Made by a program: the position numbers and the translations under genes
The notes under the pieces: model-generated
Database searches by the model: none
Told to the model about the DNA's origin: nothing
The model's input: only the letters and a program-made list of their open reading frames with translations
In this document: piece by piece, positions 47,054 to 55,479 of the stretch
Position numbering within the stretch: position 1 is the stretch's first letter
Layout: each line of letters begins with the position of its first letter
Assembly (NCBI RefSeq): GCF_003402575.1
Contig: NZ_BGZJ01000002.1
Coordinates: forward strand, 620,001-684,000
DNA: 64,000 nt
Source: Mesosutterella multiformis
GTDB lineage: Bacteria > Pseudomonadota > Gammaproteobacteria > Burkholderiales > Burkholderiaceae_F
Direction of reading: 5' to 3'

Positions 47054-48274
47054 CTACAGACGCAGATCGTTCCCGGATATGTAGTCGGATTGCCACTTCG
47101 AAAAGCCCTGAATTTTTGCCTGCAGGAGAAGAGCCCCAACCGCGTCCTGCAGCTTCTCCCGCAGCTGCGCCTCGTGTTTAAGGAGATCAGCGATACTTTT
47201 CGCATTTGGCATCAGATCACGGTAAGCATCCATAATCGGATCCGCTTTTTTCTTTTTTTTGTTTTTTTCAATATTCTCGGGCTTTTCCCAATCTATATTG
47301 GCTTTAAGCCCCAGGATCTGAATATTGCAAAAATCATCCAGAAAATCCCTGTCAGGTAAATTGTCGCTTTTACTGCTGTTCGGTCTGCCAAAGGTTGGCA
47401 CAAGATTCCAAAGCCGGTCGTGAAGAACAAATCTCCAGGGCACAAAGTGATCGATTGCCAATCCGCCCAGACGATTTAAAGCATTTTCGGTGAATGGGTT
47501 CTTCGTGTAGATGTCATACACCTGTTCATTCGACTTGATAGCCCGCTTCCAGTAATTTCTTGCGCTTTTGAATTCCTCGGTTTCCTTTCTCTCCGTCGGT
47601 CTTATCAGCTTTTCAGAAACAGCCGGAACGTTAGGATTCCTCCGCTGAACGAACTGGGTCAGCTTGAAATACGTGCTGTCCGTAATCATCTGGCTGTAAT
47701 CCAGAAAGAACTGTATCCAGTCTGGCATCAGCGTTATGCCGCCTTTCTCAATCACATAGGGCGCCTGAGATTTATTACCCGCCTCTTGGCTGAAAATCTT
47801 GACATCATTATCTTTATGACCTTCAAAAGACGAGCCATACTGCCGCTTGCTTATCGCGAGCTGATCATCAAACAAGGATCCAATAAACCGAGAAGGGACA
47901 TAGCGGGTCAACTTACTGAGTTTGCTTTTCAGCTCTGAATTCCTGCTTTGCAAAATTGCCTCAATGATTTCCTCATAAGAGGCGTCATCCGACAAGGCGC
48001 ATTCTTTTTGAACGAGCCGAATCTTTTCCTCTAACTTATCTGAGTAACCAAACTTCAGACGGAAATAAACGACTGGGTACCAGGCGGCCGCGATCATGCG
48101 GGCAGCCATTTCCTGATTGGAAATAAACCCGGTTTTGCCCTCAGAAACGATTTTGACAAGAGAAAGCAGCCAATAATATTTATAGCTGGCGGAAACATCA
48201 GCAACCATCTGCTCGAGCTGGCGTCCTTTTGGAGACGCTATGTTCGCAAACGAAAAAGCGTTATCTGCTGCCAT
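47054..48274 (-). CDS. HNH-domain protein, paralogue A of a tandem pair
   Basis: 406 aa. Core IDHFVPWRFVLHDRLWNLVP with NSSKSDNLP downstream, same layout as paralogue B. An extra Lys-rich insertion (NIEKNKKKKKAD) lies near residue 355. N-terminal block FSFANIASPKGRQLEQM and AAAWYPVVYFRLKFG. Codon usage is more AT-rich than in paralogue B, so the two have diverged or arrived separately. The Panacea-type gene ends 75 bp upstream on the same strand. Confidence 0.75.
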   Translation of the reverse strand: MAADNAFSFANIASPKGRQLEQMVADVSASYKYYWLLSLVKIVSEGKTGFISNQEMAARMIAAAWYPVVYFRLKFGYSDKLEEKIRLVQKECALSDDASYEEIIEAILQSRNSELKSKLSKLTRYVPSRFIGSLFDDQLAISKRQYGSSFEGHKDNDVKIFSQEAGNKSQAPYVIEKGGITLMPDWIQFFLDYSQMITDSTYFKLTQFVQRRNPNVPAVSEKLIRPTERKETEEFKSARNYWKRAIKSNEQVYDIYTKNPFTENALNRLGGLAIDHFVPWRFVLHDRLWNLVPTFGRPNSSKSDNLPDRDFLDDFCNIQILGLKANIDWEKPENIEKNKKKKKADPIMDAYRDLMPNAKSIADLLKHEAQLREKLQDAVGALLLQAKIQGFSKWQSDYISGNDLRL

Positions 48275-48311
48275 AGATGGATTGCCTTGATTTATACCGG
48301 ATGCTGAAAGT

Positions 48312-48324
48312 CCCTATTTTAGGG
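48312..48324 (-). promoter_or_regulatory. Inverted repeat CCCTATTTTAGGG upstream of HNH paralogue A
   Basis: Equivalent of the palindrome before paralogue B, 38 bases before the start. A TATAAAT-like -10 element lies between it and the gene on the minus strand. Confidence 0.5.
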
Positions 48325-48349
48325 CGTCTGGCGGTCTTTTCCTCTCGCT

Positions 48350-48808
48350 CTAGAAATCCGCCTCGTACGCGCCGCTCACCTCGAGCCTCGCGAGAAACGC
48401 ATCCCTCATCGCGGCTTTCGGAATCACGGACGGGATGGGAGCTCCGGCAATCAATGGATCCGCGAGAACCAGGTCCCGCAGTTTCCAGCCAGAAAACTGC
48501 CCGTAGACGAGGTACACCTGATCGAGCCCCTCTTTCTCATCTGCCGTGAGTCCCGGGTCTCCGGTCTCCGAGGAGTTCAGAATCCTGAACCCTGGCTCTT
48601 TCCCATATTTCTCAAAAAGCGCCGGAATCACGGGTCCCATCTGCCACACTTCGAAATCCTCTTCGAAAAGCGGCTTTCCGGTCATCGTCAAAGAAAATCC
48701 CTGACTGTAATAGAGGAGTTTCTGAAGCACCGGAAGCGTCATGACGTCTCCTGACTCCTCATCCATTTTGGCGAGCAGATACCGGATCGCTTTCTCACAG
48801 GCTGTCAT
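48350..48808 (-). CDS. Panacea (DUF4065/SocA-like) antitoxin-family protein
   Basis: 152 aa from the ATG at 48808, selected for GGGAGG nine bases upstream; an in-frame ATG 11 codons earlier is less likely. TLPVLQKLLYYSQGFSL and FEVWQMGPVIPALFEKY are the Panacea hallmarks. Panacea proteins neutralise very diverse toxins encoded next to them. Here the next genes on the strand are the HNH proteins, 75 bp away. Whether the HNH proteins act as the toxin is not shown by sequence. Confidence 0.82.
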   Translation of the reverse strand: MTACEKAIRYLLAKMDEESGDVMTLPVLQKLLYYSQGFSLTMTGKPLFEEDFEVWQMGPVIPALFEKYGKEPGFRILNSSETGDPGLTADEKEGLDQVYLVYGQFSGWKLRDLVLADPLIAGAPIPSVIPKAAMRDAFLARLEVSGAYEADF

Positions 48809-49051
48809 CACGGGATCCTCCCTTTGATTCATCCGCGTCACAGTAATGGTTTCTGAGCCGGGTCACCGGAATCCACTTCACGGAAACCGCTGATTTCCCG
48901 TGGATTCCAGAGAACCCTCTTTCCCCCATTCTGTCAGGAAAAAGCACGCCTTATTGACCCAAACACGTTTTGTTTCGATTTATCTATATCACTAAAGAGA
49001 TAAGGATATTGACTTAGGCGGTTAACTGTCTTTTAATGACGTTGCAATCAA

Positions 49052-49069
49052 AAATTGACAAGTCAATTT
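49052..49069. promoter_or_regulatory. 18-bp perfect inverted repeat in the flavoprotein promoter
   Basis: AAATTGAC-AA-GTCAATTT, 27 bases before the start codon and 10 before the GAGGGGAG ribosome-binding site. It overlaps TTGACA-like sequence. A position between promoter and ribosome-binding site fits a repressor operator. Confidence 0.5.
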
Positions 49070-49096
49070 GACAGGTTTGAGGGGAGAAACAGCGTG

Positions 49097-50884
49097 ATGA
49101 ATACCAAATCCATTCGTTTTGCCGCCGTGATGGCAGCCGTGATCGGAGCCTTTGCTTTCCAGGCATCCGCCGCGACCGTAACCACGACCGGCACCGGTGT
49201 TGGGAAGGACGGCGATATCAAGGTTCAGGTGACCTTTGACGCGAATAAGATCCAGTCAATCAAGGTCCTCTCTCAGAACGAGAACCCGGTTCTCGCGGAG
49301 AAGGTCTTTACAGATCTTAAAGACAACGTTGTCAAAACGAATTCCACGGATCTCGACGCCATCTCAGGCGCCACGTTCTCATCGAAAGGCTTTCTCGCGG
49401 CCGTGAAGGACGCGGCGAAGAAGGCGGGCGTGACGCTCACGAAGGACGGACAGAAGTCGCTTAAGAAAGCGGCCTCGATGATTCCGGCGAAGAGCACCTA
49501 TGACGTGGTCGTCGTGGGTGCCGGCGGCGCTGGGTTCGCGGCCGCGATTGAGGCGAAGAACACCGGGGCGAGCGTCGTGATGCTGGAAAAGATGCCGACA
49601 GTCGGCGGCAACTCCCTGATCTCCGGCGCTGAAATGAATGCCGCTCGGAACTGGGTCCAGCCGAAACTCGGGATTCTTGATGACTCCGCCGAACGCCACG
49701 CTCAGGACACCTATATCGGGGGCGACAAGAAGGGCGACCTTGAAGTGATCCGCACGATGACGGGGAACGCGCTTTCCGCCGCCAAGTGGGCCCGCGACTA
49801 TATCGGCGTCCGGTTTGAACCCGATAACCTCTTCATGTTCGGCGGCCACACCCGTAAGCGCGCCCTGATCCCGTACGGCCAGACCGGCACCGAATTCATC
49901 ACGAAGCTCTACGCGAAGGCGAACGAACTCAAGATCCCGGTCATCACCAATATGAAAGCCGTGGAACTTATCAAGGATGCCTCAGGCCGCGTGGTCGGCG
50001 TGAAGGCGACGATGAATGGGCAGAATTACGAGTTCGACGCGAAGGGCGGCGTGGTGCTCGCGACGGGCGGCTTCGGTCACAATGCCGCGATGGTGAAGAA
50101 GTACGACCCGTCGCTCGATGAACGCTTTAAGTCCACGGACTCCCCGTCCGCGACGGGCGAAGCGCTCTACATGGCGGAACGCGCCGGGGCGGAACTCGTC
50201 AACATGCAGTACATCCAGACCTACCCGATCTGCGACCCGGTCTCGGGCTCGATTGAGCTGATCGCCGACGCCCGGTTTGACGGCGCCATTCTGATCAACC
50301 AGAAGGGACAGCGTTTCGTTGAAGAACTCGGGCGCCGCGACGTGATCTCGCACGCGATCCTCGCGCAGCCAGGCTCCTACTGCTGGGTTCTCTGGAACGA
50401 CAAGATCGGGAATATTTCGAAGACCGTCGAGGCTCACCCGGACGAATACTCCGTCTTCACGAAGACCGGCACGATGAAGACCTGCGGTGACCTGAAGTGC
50501 ATCGCGGAATTCACGAAGATCCCTTACTCCAACCTCAAGGCGACGATTGACCGCGTGGATTCGATGACGGGGCCGGGGAACGACAAGGACTTCCATAACC
50601 GCGGCGGCCTCGTCGATATGTCGCAGGGCAAGTACTACGTCGTGAAGGCCGTTCCGTCGATTCACCACACGATGGGCGGCATCCGCATCAATCCGAAGTC
50701 CCAGGCGCTCGATAAGAACGGCAAGGTGATTCCGGGGCTCTATGCCGCGGGCGAAGTGACCGGTGTCACGCACGGCACGAACCGCCTCGGCGGCAACGCC
50801 TACGCAGATATCCTCGTCTTCGGCCGCATCGCTGGTGAAGGCGCCGCCTGGGACGCCCTGAGTCTCGGGAAGACCGCGAAGTAA
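49097..50884 (+). CDS. Periplasmic FMN/FAD flavoprotein reductase (fumarate/urocanate reductase-like)
   Basis: 595 aa from the ATG at 49097, preceded by GAGGGGAG. A signal peptide ends at FQASA, then an FMN-binding domain with flavinylation motif ISGATFSSKGF, then FAD_binding_2 from YDVVVVGAGGAGFAAA. The active-site end IHHTMGGIRIN and THGTNRLGGNAYADILVFG retains the family His and Arg. It is paralogous to the gene at 18.8-20.7 kb but differs in the middle (for example TYPICDPVSGSIELI in place of the HPHGNP region), so the acceptors probably differ. No cytochrome gene is adjacent; electrons must come from elsewhere. A hairpin without T tract (50900-50923) follows. Confidence 0.88.
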   Translation: MNTKSIRFAAVMAAVIGAFAFQASAATVTTTGTGVGKDGDIKVQVTFDANKIQSIKVLSQNENPVLAEKVFTDLKDNVVKTNSTDLDAISGATFSSKGFLAAVKDAAKKAGVTLTKDGQKSLKKAASMIPAKSTYDVVVVGAGGAGFAAAIEAKNTGASVVMLEKMPTVGGNSLISGAEMNAARNWVQPKLGILDDSAERHAQDTYIGGDKKGDLEVIRTMTGNALSAAKWARDYIGVRFEPDNLFMFGGHTRKRALIPYGQTGTEFITKLYAKANELKIPVITNMKAVELIKDASGRVVGVKATMNGQNYEFDAKGGVVLATGGFGHNAAMVKKYDPSLDERFKSTDSPSATGEALYMAERAGAELVNMQYIQTYPICDPVSGSIELIADARFDGAILINQKGQRFVEELGRRDVISHAILAQPGSYCWVLWNDKIGNISKTVEAHPDEYSVFTKTGTMKTCGDLKCIAEFTKIPYSNLKATIDRVDSMTGPGNDKDFHNRGGLVDMSQGKYYVVKAVPSIHHTMGGIRINPKSQALDKNGKVIPGLYAAGEVTGVTHGTNRLGGNAYADILVFGRIAGEGAAWDALSLGKTAK

Positions 50885-51047
50885 CGGGTAAGAGAAAGAC
50901 CGCCCGAAGGTCACTCCGGGCGGCAGGGGATAGCGGCTCGATCAAGCTTCACACCACCGTTTCCAGCCGCTCTCCCCGGCACTGTCCTTTAAAAAAGTTG
51001 CTGAGAACAACCTGACATAACAACAATCGCCACAGAGGAGTACATCA

Positions 51048-51437
51048 ATGCCTTCTGAACAGCAGCTGACCAAAGCCATTATCAACATGGCGGTGGAAGC
51101 CTGGCATTTCAAGGAAGCTTTTGAGCAGATGATCGCGAAGGCAAAGCCCGAGGATCAGGTGCGCTATCGGAACCAGCTGAAGTGGTCTCTTCAGAGAACA
51201 AAGGAAGCGCTCGCGACCGCGGGGCTTCATGTCGCTGACATTCCGGAAGGAATGCCCTTTAATCCCAGTCTCAAGATCACGGCTGTCAATATGGATGAAT
51301 TTGAGCCGGGGGATGACATCGTGATCGAGCAGGTGCTCGAACCCACGATTCTCACGGCGGATAACCGGATCGCCCATATCGGATCGGCGACGCTCGCGAC
51401 GGCAGCGGAATTCAATGCCACGTCAGAACCCGCCTGA
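51048..51437 (+). CDS. Short GrpE-like protein, orphan copy
   Basis: 129 aa. It aligns by eye with the two proteins at 55.1 and 58.2 kb (EAWHFKEAFEQ, then LATAGLHVADIPEGMPFNPS, VNMDEFEPGDDIVIEQVLEP, NRIAHIG). The C-terminal 65 residues follow the GrpE beta-domain pattern: leucine, Gly, Gly-x2-Phe-x-Pro, Ala-Val, then Asp-Arg-x-x-x-x-A/G-x-V. The long N-terminal coiled coil of GrpE is missing. No Hsp70 gene follows; a terminator does. It may supply a spare subunit to the Hsp70 pairs downstream. GAGGAG precedes the start. Confidence 0.65.
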   Translation: MPSEQQLTKAIINMAVEAWHFKEAFEQMIAKAKPEDQVRYRNQLKWSLQRTKEALATAGLHVADIPEGMPFNPSLKITAVNMDEFEPGDDIVIEQVLEPTILTADNRIAHIGSATLATAAEFNATSEPA

Positions 51438-51462
51438 CCGCTTTTAAAAGAACACTGACACC

Positions 51463-51498
51463 CGCCGCGATTCCCCTAAGGAACCGCGGCGTTTCTTT
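51463..51498 (+). terminator. Rho-independent terminator after the orphan GrpE-like gene
   Basis: GC stem CGCCGCGATTCC / GGAACCGCGGCG with a CCTAA loop, then TTTCTTT. Confidence 0.75.
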
Positions 51499-51862
51499 AT
51501 CCGCTCTCCCACCGTTTCATAGATTCTGATAGTTACTGATAGATCCTCTATAGGAACTCATATTTCCTATTAAAAACGATCGCGGGTAATTGACCTCTCA
51601 TTTTTCACCGTGCCGCGCTTTGATTTCCGCCCTCCCGTATTTCCCTTTCTTTTCAGCGGCATCACCCGGTTTTCCCCTGTTTCCGGGGATCTCCGTAAAT
51701 CATTCTCATTTGATTAATTTTGATTTACTTGCTGGGTTAGCAAGTTTTTGTTGTCAATCTGTCATTCAAAAATCGGTTCGTTCTCCATAGAATCCGCCCC
51801 CAAGAGATGAATCTCATCTCGTCCAGAACAGCAATTCATAAATAAAACAACAGGAAAACAAA
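51499..51862 (+). promoter_or_regulatory. Leader region of the dmsAB-type operon
   Basis: No gene. An AT-rich promoter-like stretch is followed by a hairpin ACTTGCT-GGGTT-AGCAAGT with five T (51727-51749), which looks like an intrinsic terminator or attenuator 114 bp before dmsA. I found no perfect FNR box (TTGAT-N4-ATCAA), although TTGATTAATTTTGAT nearby is reminiscent of one. Confidence 0.45.
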
Positions 51863-54253
51863 ATGACCTTCCAACTGACTCGCCGAGCCCTGCTGCAGGG
51901 AGCCGGCATCACGCTTGCCGGAAGCGTCTGTCCGCTTACCGCCGTGGCGTCAGGTGTCAAAAAAGCGATTGACGCGATGCCTGACATGTATTGGGGTGCC
52001 TGCGTGGTGAACTGCGGCAACCGCTGCGCCCTCCGTGTCTTTACGAAGAACGGCCAGGTGATCCGGATCGAGACCGATAACACATCGAACCCCTGCTGCC
52101 CCCAGCCCTATCAGCTGCGGGCGTGCCTCAGAGGCCGCTCCATGCGGCAGCGCCTCTATAACCCCGATCGCCTGAAGTTCCCGATGAAGCGGGTCGGCGA
52201 GCGGGGAGAAGCGAAATTTGAGCGGATCTCGTGGGATGAGGCCTATCAGCTGATCGCCGATAACTGGCAGCGGATCCTGAAGAACTACGGCCCGGACTCC
52301 GTTTACATCAACTACGCGACGGCGCAGCAGACGTCGGTCAGCGGCTCGAACTGCTGGAAGCGTCTCGCGAACCTCACGGGCGGCTACCTGAATTGGAAAG
52401 GTTCCTACTCCTCCGCCCAGATCACTGCGGCCTTCCCGATGACCTACGGCCGCAAGGTCGCGTCCTCTCCCACCGAAATCGCCCACGCGAAGCTCTACGT
52501 GTCGTTCGGTGACAACCTCTCTGTCACCCGGATTTCCGGCGGCTCGATGTCCTGGCAGTTCCTGCAGGCGATTGAGAAGAACCACGTGAAGACGATCGTG
52601 ATTGATCCGATCTGCACGGATACGGTGGCGGGGAAAGTGAATCAGTGGATCCCGATCCTCCCCGGGACAGACGCCGCGCTCTGCGAAGCGCTCGCCTACG
52701 AATTCATCACCCACAACTGGGTGGATCAGGAGTTCCTCGATAAGTACTGCGTCGGCTACGACGAGAAGACCCTCCCGAAGAGCGCCCCGAAGAACGGCGA
52801 CTACAAGTCCTACATCCTCGGGAAGGCGGACGGCGTCGCGAAGACCCCGGCGTACGCCTCGGCCATTACCGGTATTCCTGAAGAAACAATCATCGCCCTT
52901 GCCCGCGAGATGGGAACAACAAAGCCTGTCTTTGTCGCCCAGGGACTCGGGCCGCAGCGCCGCGCAAACGGCGAGGAAACGGCACGGGCAATCGCGATGC
53001 TTCCGATTCTTCTTGGTCAGGTGGGTCTCCCCGGCACGTCAAGCGGCATGGAAGAGTGTGGCACCGACTGGTGGCCAATCGGAATCCCCCGCGGCAATAA
53101 CCCCGTGAAAGCCTCGATCCCGAGCTTCATGTGGACAGAGGCGATTCTGCGGGGGCACGAGATGACGGCAACGCACGACGGTGTGAAGGGTGTCGACCGG
53201 CTGAAGAACGACATCAAGATGGTGATCAATTCGGGCGGCAACATCCTCATCAACCAGCATAGCGACTGCGGCCGCACGGATAAGATCCTCCGCGACACGT
53301 CGAAATGCGAATTCATCGTGGTCTGCGACAACATGATGACCGCGTCCTGCCGGTACGCGGATGTGCTCCTCCCGGATACCCTCGGAAACGAAACCGAGGA
53401 TCTCGTCGGAAACGGCGACTCGATGGGTGAGACCGCCTTTATCACGCCGATCCACAAAGCCGTGAACCCGCAGTGGGAACAGCGGTCTACCTAAGAAATC
53501 TGCCGCGGGATCGCGGAGAAGATGGGGCTTGAAGCCGCCTACACCGAAGGCCGCACGCAGCGGGGGTGGATTGAGTGGGCGTACGAGCAGAACCGGAAGC
53601 AGAATCCTGAGCTCCCGGACTTCAAGACCTTCTGGGCCACGGGGCCGCATCAGCTCCTGCACCTCAAGTGGGACCGGATCGCGTTCTCGGACTTCCGGGC
53701 GGACCCCGCGATGCATCCGCTGAAGACCCCGTCCGGCAAGATTGAGATCTATTCCGAGCAGCTCGCGAAGATCGCGGAAACGTGGACGCTTCCGAAGGGC
53801 GACGTGATCACGGCGCTCCCGAAATTTGTCCGCACGTGGGAAATGGCGGGAGACCCAAAGGCGAAGACCTATCCGCTCCAGTGCTACGGCTACCACGGTC
53901 ACGGCCGCGTTCACTCTTCCTTCCATAACCTCCCCTGGGTGCGCGAGGCCCACCCGGACCGCGTTCTTGTGAATCCGGTGAACGCCGAGGAACGGGGGCT
54001 CTTTGAGGGGCAGAAGGTGCGTGTGTTCAATGACCGCGGCGCGATTGAGATCGCGGTCCACATCACGCCCCGCATCATTCCGGGTGTCTGCGCGCTCCCG
54101 CAGGGCGCGTGGTACCGCCCGGTGAAGAAGAACGGGAAGACGGTGGATATCGGAGGCTGCATCAATACGCTCACAAGCCCCCGCCCGAGTCCGCTCGCGA
54201 AGGGCAATCCCTCGCACACGAACCTCGTGCAGATTGAACCGATCAGCGCCTGA
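51863..54253 (+). pseudogene. dmsA: DmsA-type molybdopterin oxidoreductase, interrupted by an in-frame TAA
   Basis: About 796 codons, with TAA at 53492-53494 (codon 544). The same frame continues with EICRGIAEKMGLEAAY, so the stop replaces a residue that is usually Tyr, reachable by one base change. N-terminus: twin-arginine signal LTRRALLQGAG, [4Fe-4S] cysteines in CVVNCGNRC with a later CLRGRS, then the MPT domains. The last domain (residues 660-790) has the molybdopterin-binding end. DMSO/TMAO/S-oxide reductase activity is inferred from the family. It is followed by a dmsB gene. A truncated product would lack the C-terminal cofactor domain. Confidence 0.85.
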
Positions 54254-54267
54254 ACTGGAGAAACAAC

Positions 54268-54846
54268 ATGAAGCAGCTTGGATTTTTCTTTGACGCAAGG
54301 CGCTGCAACGGATGCAAAACGTGCGTAGTCGCCTGCAAGGACGCCCATAACCTGCTGGTCGGGCGGAATTTCCGCCACGTGCTGGAAGTGACGGATGGCA
54401 AGTGGTCGAAAGACCCGAAGTCCGGTGCCTGGAAGCAGAACGTCTACGCGTACTACCTCTCGATCGCCTGCAATCACTGCTCAGACCCCGCCTGCGTGAA
54501 GGCGTGCCCGACGGGCGCACACCACAAGCGGACGGAGGACGGGCTGGTCGTCATCAACACCGATAAGTGCATCGGGTGCGGGAACTGCGCGAAGGCCTGC
54601 CCCTACGGCGCGCCGGAGCTTGATGAAAAGGCTCACAAAATGACGAAGTGCGACGCGTGTCTCAACCGGCTCGAACAGGGCCTTCAGCCGATCTGCGTTG
54701 AGGCGTGCCCGCAGCGCGCGCTCGAATTCGGGGATATTGAGGAACTCCGGAAGAAGCACGGGAACGTCGACACGATTTACCCGCTTCCGCAGCCGGCCGC
54801 GACTCACCCGAATCTCGTGATCCACGCGCCGCTGAAGCATCCCTGA
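54268..54846 (+). CDS. dmsB: DmsB-type four-cluster ferredoxin subunit
   Basis: 192 aa with sixteen cysteines in four [4Fe-4S] motifs: CNGCKTCVVACKDAHN, CNHCSDPACVKACP, CIGCGNCAKACPYG, and CDACLNRLEQG with CVEACPQ. It relays electrons to the molybdenum subunit. No DmsC membrane anchor gene follows, so the quinol-oxidising partner must be elsewhere or absent. The 14-bp spacing to dmsA shows one operon. The gene is intact although dmsA carries a stop codon. Confidence 0.92.
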   Translation: MKQLGFFFDARRCNGCKTCVVACKDAHNLLVGRNFRHVLEVTDGKWSKDPKSGAWKQNVYAYYLSIACNHCSDPACVKACPTGAHHKRTEDGLVVINTDKCIGCGNCAKACPYGAPELDEKAHKMTKCDACLNRLEQGLQPICVEACPQRALEFGDIEELRKKHGNVDTIYPLPQPAATHPNLVIHAPLKHP

Positions 54847-54884
54847 TTAAAGAACTAACGAAAGCAAACCCCTTCTCTCCTTCA

Positions 54885-54922
54885 CCGCGGCTCTGAGTCC
54901 ACCAGGGCCGCGGCGTTTTTTT
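54885..54922 (+). terminator. Rho-independent terminator of the dmsAB operon
   Basis: Stem CCGCGGC/GCCGCGG, 15-nt loop, then T7. Confidence 0.85.
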
Positions 54923-55113
54923 CCTGTCACACCGTTCCCTTCATACCGATATTTTTCTCTTATATTCCGAAGCCTTAAACGAAGAAACTTTGATTCAGTC
55001 CGCACCCGGGGTCAGAAGGCATTTCGTTTAGTGTTTTATTTAATAACAGCAAAATCCCATATACTGTCTATGTCTCGCTGAATCAATACCTATCAAGCAA
55101 TCGGGGAATGAGA

Positions 55114-55479
55114 ATGTCTTCAGAAACTGAGCTGACAAACGCCATCATCAGCATGGTGATTGAGGCCTGGCGGTTCAAGGGCAACTATGAGCGGCTGCTT
55201 ACAGGACTTAAGCCGGCTGAACAGAAACGCTATCTGAATCAATTCAACTGGTACTTCAAAAAGGCGGCTGAGGGACTCGAGTCCGCGGGGCTTCGGGTCG
55301 CGGAATTCCCGGTTGGCATGGCATTTGACCCGGGACTCAAGATTTCCGCCGTGAATCTTGAAGATTTCCAGCCTGGCGACCCGCTCGTGATCAAGCAGAT
55401 TCTGGAACCCACGATTCTGGCCTCCGATGACCGCATTGCCCATGTTGGTTCCGTCATTCTGGAGAAAGCCGCCAAATGA
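55114..55479 (+). CDS. Short GrpE-like protein coupled to Hsp70 homologue 1
   Basis: 121 aa from the ATG at 55114. An ATG at 55108 lies only one base after GGGG, so the downstream ATG at seven bases is the likely start. N-terminal helices (ISMVIEAWRFKGNYERLL) lead into the GrpE-type beta domain (LESAGLRVAEFPVGMAFDPG, ISAVNLEDFQPGDPLVIKQI, DRIAHVGSVIL). The stop overlaps the Hsp70 start (ATGA), so translation is coupled. GrpE proteins eject ADP from Hsp70, and a private exchange factor for the adjacent Hsp70 is the natural inference. No coiled-coil stalk. Confidence 0.7.
   Translation: MSSETELTNAIISMVIEAWRFKGNYERLLTGLKPAEQKRYLNQFNWYFKKAAEGLESAGLRVAEFPVGMAFDPGLKISAVNLEDFQPGDPLVIKQILEPTILASDDRIAHVGSVILEKAAK

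Noticed and set aside
53492-53494. Stop codon in dmsA read as selenocysteine or pyrrolysine
   Set aside because: The codon is TAA, not TGA or TAG, and the residue expected at this site is not the molybdenum ligand.
53039-54520. A 493-codon minus-strand frame across dmsA and dmsB
   Set aside because: Antisense shadow; the sense strand shows clear DmsA and DmsB motifs.
55020-55107. Sigma-32 heat-shock promoter before the GrpE-Hsp70 pairs
   Set aside because: I could not find a CTTGAA...CCCCAT-type pair. An ordinary AT-rich promoter-like stretch is all that can be seen.
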